From: Laguncularia racemosa
Taxonomy: Eukaryota > Streptophyta > Magnoliopsida > Myrtales > Combretaceae
Assembly (NCBI GenBank): GCA_037954665.1
Contig: JBBMOL010000008.1
Coordinates: forward strand, 9,021,559-9,085,558
DNA: 64,000 bases
Reading direction: 5' to 3'
Below are positions 56,267 through 64,000 of the stretch, piece after piece. A program made the translations under genes and the position numbers. Under the pieces are notes generated by a model. That model saw only the letters and a program-made list of their open reading frames with translations, made no database searches and was not told where the DNA came from. Numbering within the stretch: position 1 is the stretch's first letter; each line of letters starts with the position of its first letter.

Positions 56267-58005
56267 AGACATAACTTTGCACACATCTAACTGCCTATAA
56301 CTATAAATAACTATAGCAATTTTCAATCTTCAAATGTGCAAAACATTCTCATACATATGATAAAGAATAAATATACTTATTTGTCACTATTTTTGGTTTA
56401 ACTGTTCTGTTAAACAAAAATTGTTATAATGAAACATAATTTTAGTTTTCATAAGAATTACGAAAACACTATAGCCTATTAACATTTCCATGTTTACTTA
56501 AGCTTACGGATTAACGTCGTCGTGGACCATCGTTATAATTATTATATATGATAAACTGCATCTTGTTTGAATACAGTCGTCGTCGAATGTTAGTAAAATC
56601 TATCATTTACTGATATATATATATATATTATGTGCTTTCATAAAAGACATGTTTATAGATCTATGACTTTATACCTAACCTAAGGAGGAGTTCTGTTTTT
56701 TGTGCTCCACGAAACGGAAGATTTTGGAAATACCCCTTTATAAGTTTGTAACATGGCATGGATCCTATTTGGTGGGGTAAAAAGTTAGCATCCATCTGAT
56801 AAAGATTGATTTATTTATTTTTCATATCCTTCCAAGTTTGTGTTCGGCCTTTGGCCAATAAAAAGAAAAAGTTTGTGTTCGGCAAAAACACAATAAGAAA
56901 GAAAATACTTTCAAGTTTATGTACATGAGTATTCATTATTAAAATCGTGATTTTACTATATAATTTTACAATATTAGAATTTTAGAATACTTTTTTAAAT
57001 TAACTCAAATATAAAATTATTTTCATATAGATTTATGATACAATGGTAAGTATATATATAAAATTGATAAAATCTTATACTTTTAATCGAATTTATTGAT
57101 TTTATCTATTTAATTTAAATGGGCTACAAATTAAAAGATACAACTTGACAATCACTAGATATAGATATTATATTATAGTTTTATGCATTAGCATAATAAA
57201 TAATACAAATTTATTTATATAATAAATATATAACTTTTATTATAAATTATAACTAAAATTTATAATGAATTTATTTATTTTTATTTTATAATATTTTTTA
57301 TGATTATAGTAAATATATCTATAATTTTTTTAAACTAATTTATATAAAACATAGAAATTTATATTTCTATATTTCAATTCTATATTTTGATTTTATAAAC
57401 TCTAATAATTTTAGATAAAATTATAAATTTAACAACATTAATTATTGGGATATGGGCACATCATATGTTCTGTTCATTAGTCATTTCCTGTTACTTAATA
57501 TTCCCACCTTGGCTGGTGAAAGATGCAGCTTATTACCAAGGTAATGTCCTTATCAGATTAAATTATGATGTCATAAAGGCACTAATCTTATTACGGAAAA
57601 AAAAAAAAAGCATTGTTACTATATGAGGACCAATAATTTATATCAAACCATCTTGTTTCATATACATATTCAAACGGATTCATATTTCAAAAATCTCAAT
57701 TCATTTATTAATCATGTATGAAAATATTAATCTGTAACCTGACCTGTTTAATAATCATATTTGATGTTCGGGTTTGACACATTTGTTAATTAAAAATTAT
57801 AAATAAACTTATAAAATAGATATATATATATATAAGAAAAAAGTAATCATAAAATTAATATTTACAAATAAAAATTATATAATCTTAATACTTATATATA
57901 AAATTATAATATAACATGAGTTTAATTAACACAAATTATATAATCTATAACATAGTATATATAATATATATATATATATATATACACATGTATATATATG
58001 TGATA
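56267..58005. other. No gene recognised; AT-rich with (TA)n
   Basis: No coding signal. Contains (TA)n runs near 56615 and 57955-57984. Confidence 0.5.
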
Positions 58006-58010
58006 AATAT

Positions 58011-59489
58011 TGTTAGGCTCTCTCTAAAGTTTTTTGATGATGAAAAAATGATCTAAATGATTTTGATGAGATTACTAAGTGTATAAGAATAATTACATTT
58101 ATAATTTGACTAAAAGCTAGAAAATCAAAGGATGAATGAAGAAAAATTAAGTGAGCTTTGACAATTCAAAGGATAAGTCAAAAGAAGCTAATTATAAGGA
58201 ATAATAGGAACACAAGGGGTAAGTCGAAAGGTGCTGCTATTACAAGTTTAAATGAATAGAATAGTTTTTATATATACTTTAACTTGGACAAGTATTAATT
58301 TCAAAGGCCTTGCTCCACTTGTTAAACACATTTGGGTAATATGTTCAATGCGTTCAACTAAAATAGGACAAATATCCATGGGGATCTAAGTAATTATTTC
58401 TGAAATAAAGAGATTTATTAAATTCATGAATAATCGTCATGGTCAAGTTCAAGATGGTTATGAAGATATGATTTTGTTACAAGAAAATTGGTATTAGAAA
58501 GGATTATATCAAATATTTTTGAAGTTACAAGTTTACAAAATTCAAATTCAAAATAAAAGATAAGAAAAAAAGTTGTTGATAGCTTCATAAAATCAATGGG
58601 AAGTTGAAATTTGTCCAAGTTAAATTCTGTTTGACTTCATCAATAGACTTTATGCAGATGGCATATATCTCAACAAATGAATGCATTTGGACTATTATCA
58701 ACAACGTATTCAATATATTATCAAGATACAATAGAAAGGTTATGCGGAGGATCAAATTAAATCTCAAACAATTTAAATCCAAATATCTTGGAATCATTTT
58801 CAAATGTTTAAGCAAAATTGTAGTGGCAAACTCTCAAGATAAAGTTAGATTAAGCAAGTAGTCATTACTCCTTAACAAATAAATACAATTGGAGTTCAAA
58901 AATTCGAGTTACACACGATAGTACAATATTGTACTATCAAAAGGAGCATTACCAGCACTTAGAGACTAACTCAGAAGCTACATTGTTATTTACATATTTT
59001 CATATTTTATTTGAACTGGATTGTAGATGATACTAATCCTTATTTCCTCAATTGCTTTTTATTTATTTTGAGAGCTTAGTCTTACGTTAGTAAGAGGTTA
59101 TTTTGTAATAATGTAGATCTATATATAGCCTTAAGACTAGACTAGCAAGGCAAAGTGAAATGTTTAAAGCTAGTGTGTTGGTAGATTGATTGTAATCTCT
59201 CCATTTCATTATTATTGGACTAGTGAAATGATACCAATGTAAGAGACTAGGTCCTTAGTAGTAGAGTTAGAAGAGAGGATTAATGCATAAGGCAAAACCT
59301 CTATAATTTGCTTGTCCAACTCTATTCTCCCTATCCTTTTATTTCATTTAAATTGTTTTAATTATTTTCTTTTCACACCATATTTTAAATTAAGTATTCA
59401 AAAGGGTTGTTTGACTAGCAAAATTATCGAGAATTTTATAAGTAATCAATTCATCCCTCCTCTCTTAATTACTAAATTTAGGACCAACA
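58011..59489 (+). repeat. Solo LTR, copia-like (1.48 kb)
   Basis: Starts TGTTAGGCTC and ends GGACCAACA. Flanks AATAT (58006-58010) and CATAT (59490-59494) match at 4 of 5 bases. A TATA box CTATATATAGCC is near 59121. The end block ATTCATCCCTCCTCTC is like the ATTCACCCCCCTCT found near the 3' end of many plant copia LTRs. No internal coding region or second LTR. The short open frames on both strands inside it (58424-58861, 59312-59515) have no known domain. Confidence 0.65.
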
Positions 59490-59494
59490 CATAT

Positions 59495-61085
59495 GTATGT
59501 CTTATAATTATATAATTTATATACATATATTATATGTATAAATATATGTTATACATCTAATATATATGTTCTCTTCATATATATATATATATATATTATA
59601 GTTTTATAATCTATATTTAAGTAAAGTATACATATATTATTGCAATGTACGAGACTGATACATATAACATATGTGTTTAAATTATATATTTATTAGATAT
59701 ATATGTTTATAATACACACACTTTATATTTATAATATATATTTAAGTACAACTTATATACATACATACAAATATATTTATGTATGTTAATGCATGATATA
59801 ATTTATGTATATCTATATGTATGTTATAGACATTACATTATTTACATATAATTATAATCTATTACATACATTTTTTGTTGTTTTGTTATTAAACGGGTTC
59901 GTGAGTTAAACGTAGGACCTATTTACGAGATATCTTTAATAAATTGGTTATAAACAAGTTTATAGTTTAAACTCTAACCCAAATATAAATATTACTATGT
60001 TTAAAAGGGTTTAACTCATTTACATCTTATATTAACTTTTTTCACATATAAATCTATTTATAATAGTATAGTATTGTATCCAGATTTAGTGATTATATCC
60101 CAAATTGCCAACCGTATCCTACATATTGGAGACAAGGGAAGGAACATAGACCAAAAGTTATTGCAAATGTCCCCACATTTTGGAGTCATCTCTGATCATC
60201 TCATCTTCTCTACGTGCTTGAAAATGTGCGCAGATATGATTTTGATTATTTTGCTCTTCCGTTTATCTTGTAATCTATATAGATTTTGAACCGTCGTACT
60301 TCTTGTAGGCAGTTAGCTATTGTTTTGGGTTGTAATAACTGCAAGTGGCTCGGATTTTAGTAATCTAATAAGTATTTTTATTTTGCTAAAGTATATAAAA
60401 CACCAAATAAGGTATAGAGGCTTAGATAATATAGATATAATTAAAATATATATATATATAATTTAGTGTCTTAATAAGTATATTAAAATATCTACTAATA
60501 TTTCTTTATATGAATGTGATGGAATATGTAACATATATTAGAAAGAAAATAGCATCTTCGCAAACTGAGTATTGAATTTGGAGCTTTCACATTGCTTGTT
60601 GTGTGAACATATGATCACAAATAAAAATAAACAATAAACAATAAATAATAAATAAAAATACATGTGGACATCTCTTATACTACTTTTAGTGTGTGTAGTA
60701 AATTTTTATCATACATTTATTTTGTACTAGACAAGGAAAAAAGAGAGATAAAGAGAGAAATCAAGTCTATAAATGATTTAGGAAGTTAGTGTTGGCTTCT
60801 TTTGGAAATTTTAAAGATATACTTATTTTATACCATTAAATAGATTCTTATATCATGTACAAACTTTCTAGTTTTAATCCAATATCTTAAGACCCTTTTG
60901 TTAGGTAATTTAGACAACATGCAAACCGAATAATAAATTAAAAAATTATCTAGTGTTATATAACGGAAATATAACAATCAAATGAAACTTAACATAAATA
61001 TGTCAATTGATAAGGTTATCCAAGATTTGGAGCTTACCAAAGTCAATGAGAAGAAAGGAGGCTAAAGCATTATATTTGGTAATAT
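59495..61085. other. No gene recognised; AT-rich
   Basis: TA-rich to about 59870. The 71-residue open stretch at 60074-60289 shows no known motif. Confidence 0.45.
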
Positions 61086-62600
61086 TGTAATGCCTTAGAA
61101 TCTAGGATGTTACAACCCGTTACATGTCACTACCTAGATGTAAAAAGCAAAGGCTACTAACCTGTTTAACATAGCATCACTATGGAAGTCTCATACAGCT
61201 CCACCATCACTAAAAAACATCAAAACTAAAGTTACCTAATAAGTATAGGAGTCTCATTTCCAAAACATACACACATATAATCATTTACTAAAAATAAACA
61301 TCACCTCTCATGATTAGACACTAGTCATCATAGTATTATAAGTACTCCACATCTATGTCTCCTTATCTAAACTCATAATAAGATATTTTATAGCTTACTT
61401 CATCTTCCATATTGGCACCTACAACTAAAAAAGTGTCCCACAAGGAGGTGAGCTAATGCCTTGTACGAGATTACCCACAATCACATACACATGCCTCATA
61501 ATTGCATAGTTCACATACATTGAATGAAACATTATATAGACAATCTCAATCAATTTACTATCTTTGTTTTAAGTAAAGGAATCACACATAGAGGTACTCA
61601 TGCCCTTACACAAAAGTTCTTATATCATCCAAATACATTCAGGGTACTGCCACCACCAACCTAATACTATGATATTGGAAACCACCACTTCCAACCCCAA
61701 CACGCATGAGTCATCCAAAAATCTACCCAAATCATTTTAATGTGCAACTCCACTATGGACAACACCACACAAAGATCATTGGAATGCTTCCCAAGGTTCT
61801 AACACTTCAAGTTCTTAAGCCAAGCAACACACAATCACCAACAAGTTGATAGTTGACTAGTATTTAAGTTCATTTAGTTTCTAAGACTAAAAAGTACAAA
61901 CAACACATAGAGTAAGCTTATACTCACAATCAAACTTTCATAAGATCTAAACCCAATAGCATCATAAGTAATATGTATTTCACAAGATCTAAGTTATGAA
62001 CTTCATTGGTAGGACACACAAACCTTATAGATAAGGTCACGGTTGAGATTCATGGGGGCATGATGTTGCCTATGAACCTCTCGATTCCAAAATTCTTGTC
62101 TTTTATGCCAATTTCACCTTTTGTAATACAAATTCATACACTTCATGGATACGGTCACAAAGGTGATCTTCCCATGAAACCCCAAATTACACTTTTCCAA
62201 ACAAAATTCACCTAATTCTTCTCCATGAACATGCACACTATTCATCAAAAATCAATTGATACCAATTTCATGCATAATCTTTGACTTGCTTGATTAAACT
62301 CCTCACGGTGTGACTTTGGTGTTCCTTACTCTTCAAGAGCTTGCGTATGATCTAAGTCTATGACCCTTAACTCATGTTAATAAGGATCTAATGCTTGTAA
62401 TTTCGAAATAAATTAAAAGTTCTTTAACTCACCTTAAGTTATGATGCTTGATTGTGGAAGTGCATATGTGGGAATTGCTACAAAAGGAACTAACTTAAGA
62501 GAGTAGAGAGAGAAAGAAAAGGGGAAAGAGAGAGAGACGACTTAAAATATAGATTGGGTTCAAAAAATTTTGAACTTTCTATATTGCCCCTTTTTAAGAT
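61086..62600 (-). repeat. Long LTR (family Y relative) in minus orientation, right end unresolved
   Basis: Starts TGTAATGCCTTAGAATC, then ACAACCCGTTA, resembling 16765 and the complement of the Y1 end. The minus strand has a TATA-like CTATATTTTAAG near 62550, followed by a CT-rich leader (complement of 62500-62540). The other LTR edge is beyond about 62600; no clear terminus or AATAT target duplication was identified. No coding sequence. Confidence 0.5.
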
Positions 62601-64000
62601 GTCAATATTTACCACAATATCCTCATTATTAATTATTTTATTCTTTTTCTTTTCTAGCTTGGTTTTATAAATATATTAGAAATTCTGTTTGGTTATGTTA
62701 ATAACAGTAAAAGAGTATACACAAAATATAACAAAAAGTAGTTAGGTCCATTATTAATCTAGTAAGCTTAAACTCTATTAAAACAGTACTAGAAAAGCCA
62801 GCTTCTATTAAAAATAAGTAAAATCCCTAAAGCATCATTCGTTTAACTTTTTATCTCTATAGAGTTTTTTATGAGTCGTAAGATGCAATTGATATTTGAC
62901 GAACAAACTCAAAGTAGATTTTACGTTCACAATAATATAGGAAAAGCGGATATAATAGTTCCTAACAGTGTCTTTATATCTATGTATAAAAATAATATAG
63001 AACGTTATACAAAATAAGGATAGTATTAAAATCACTGTTTAAACTTTAAGTGTTTTTTAAATTTTAAACCTAAAGTTTAAGAAAGACTAAATATCATATT
63101 TAATTGAATCTTTACTCTTTAAATTTCACACCTAAAGTTTAAATTTGCTAGATTTTATGTCTGGTTGAGCTTTTACTTACAAAATTTATTACTTTCATTA
63201 GATTACAAGGCAAAGATTCCTTCGTCAAAGAATACAGGTTATAGGTAAAGTAGTAAATTTGCAAAATAAAAATTCAATTTAGTATGATATTTAACAATTT
63301 TAAATTTTAGGTATAAACTTTGTTTTTTTTTAAAAAAAAAAAACCCAAATTTTAGTTAGTGATTTGGGCATTGTCCTAATAAAATATATATAGACACCTT
63401 TTGTTTGATGCGATTTAATATTATTGATTCATGATGAAAACTATATTTACAATTAGGTCTTATACATATATATTCTTCTAAGATAATTTGGTCAATTTGT
63501 TTATAGAGTATTTCATCTTATAAATTTAAGTTAGAATGCATTTGCAAGGAATTTAATTGTTTTATTAAGTGTGCAGGAGAAAACCATATGCTGCGACAAG
63601 ACCTAATTTTACCAGCACCTAGCTAATATACTTGGTAATATATTGGAGTAAGATCAAGTAGTCTAAGGCCAAAATTTTCTCCAAATCTAGCCTTTGAATC
63701 ATTTAATTTGTTAATCTCTGTGTCGTAATGACTCCTTTTAGCCCAAATCTCACTGATTCTTTCTTTTGTCATTCAATCTCATTTTTATCTAGAAATGAAT
63801 CTTTCTTTGGCAAATGGAGTGATTTGGACGGCCAATCCTCCCTGAAAACAGATTCTCAAAATATACCTTTGTCTTATTTTTCATCAATCTATATGTCATA
63901 TATGATATCATAATAATATCACAAATTATATAGAAATTTAGGCAATCTCAATATTAATTTATAAATTGAGGAATTCCAATAGTTAAGACAATTTTGTGAT
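62601..64000. other. No gene recognised
   Basis: AT-rich. The open stretches at 62835-63035 (minus) and 63728-63913 (plus) are short, with no recognisable motif. Confidence 0.45.

Noticed and set aside
58424..58861. Overlapping frames of 64-85 residues on both strands
   Set aside because: They lie inside the copia-like solo LTR and overlap antisense to each other; no known domain.

Overview
The window looks like a gene-free, strongly AT-rich stretch of a eudicot plant nuclear genome. I found no host gene. Almost everything recognisable is a transposable element, and most is old and broken: Ty3/gypsy LTR retrotransposons and their solo LTRs, a Mutator-like element (MULE), small TIR elements, a hAT-like element and a copia-like solo LTR. 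The species cannot be named from the sequence. A probable CRM-type chromovirus together with the absence of genes would fit pericentromeric heterochromatin; that is inference.

Layout. 1-5306: a nearly complete Ty3/gypsy element (A, minus strand) with gag, protease, RT, RNase H and integrase, broken by stops and frameshifts. Its 5' LTR carries a tandem array of CACGGCCGTG-type palindromes. The window starts 15 bases inside its 3' LTR. 5307-7675: remains of a gag-protease-only LTR element (B, minus), into whose LTR element A inserted. 7676-11129: a minus-strand long LTR with a 35/43-bp minisatellite, then a decayed Tat-like gag remnant. 11130-13437: a plus-strand gag-protease remnant (C). 14201-18651: a dispersed repeat and another long LTR. 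19933-31827: a small MULE-like MITE, then a MULE whose right terminal inverted repeat was hit by a solo LTR (Y1, perfect TTTAG target duplication); a 2.74-kb segment spanning MULE and LTR was then amplified to three tandem copies. 32485-36521: a second long solo LTR (Y3). 38640-39670: a hAT-like element with a tRNA-like A/B-box segment. 40827-48988: a third long solo LTR (Y2) containing a complete non-autonomous gag-only LTR element (D, 43622-48574). 49989-64000: LTR fragments, a second copy of the dispersed repeat, a TRIM-sized element, a copia-like solo LTR and one more minus-strand long LTR, separated by AT-rich sequence without recognisable content.

The sequence records an insertion order rather than a working pathway. 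Element A could once have supplied replication proteins. B and D keep gag, protease and cis signals but no RT or integrase, and both carry what looks like the same internal deletion, so they form a parasitic lineage. The most unusual structures are the MULE/LTR triplication with ATAG microhomology at its junctions, the B/D deletion family, and the palindrome arrays that recur in otherwise different LTRs.
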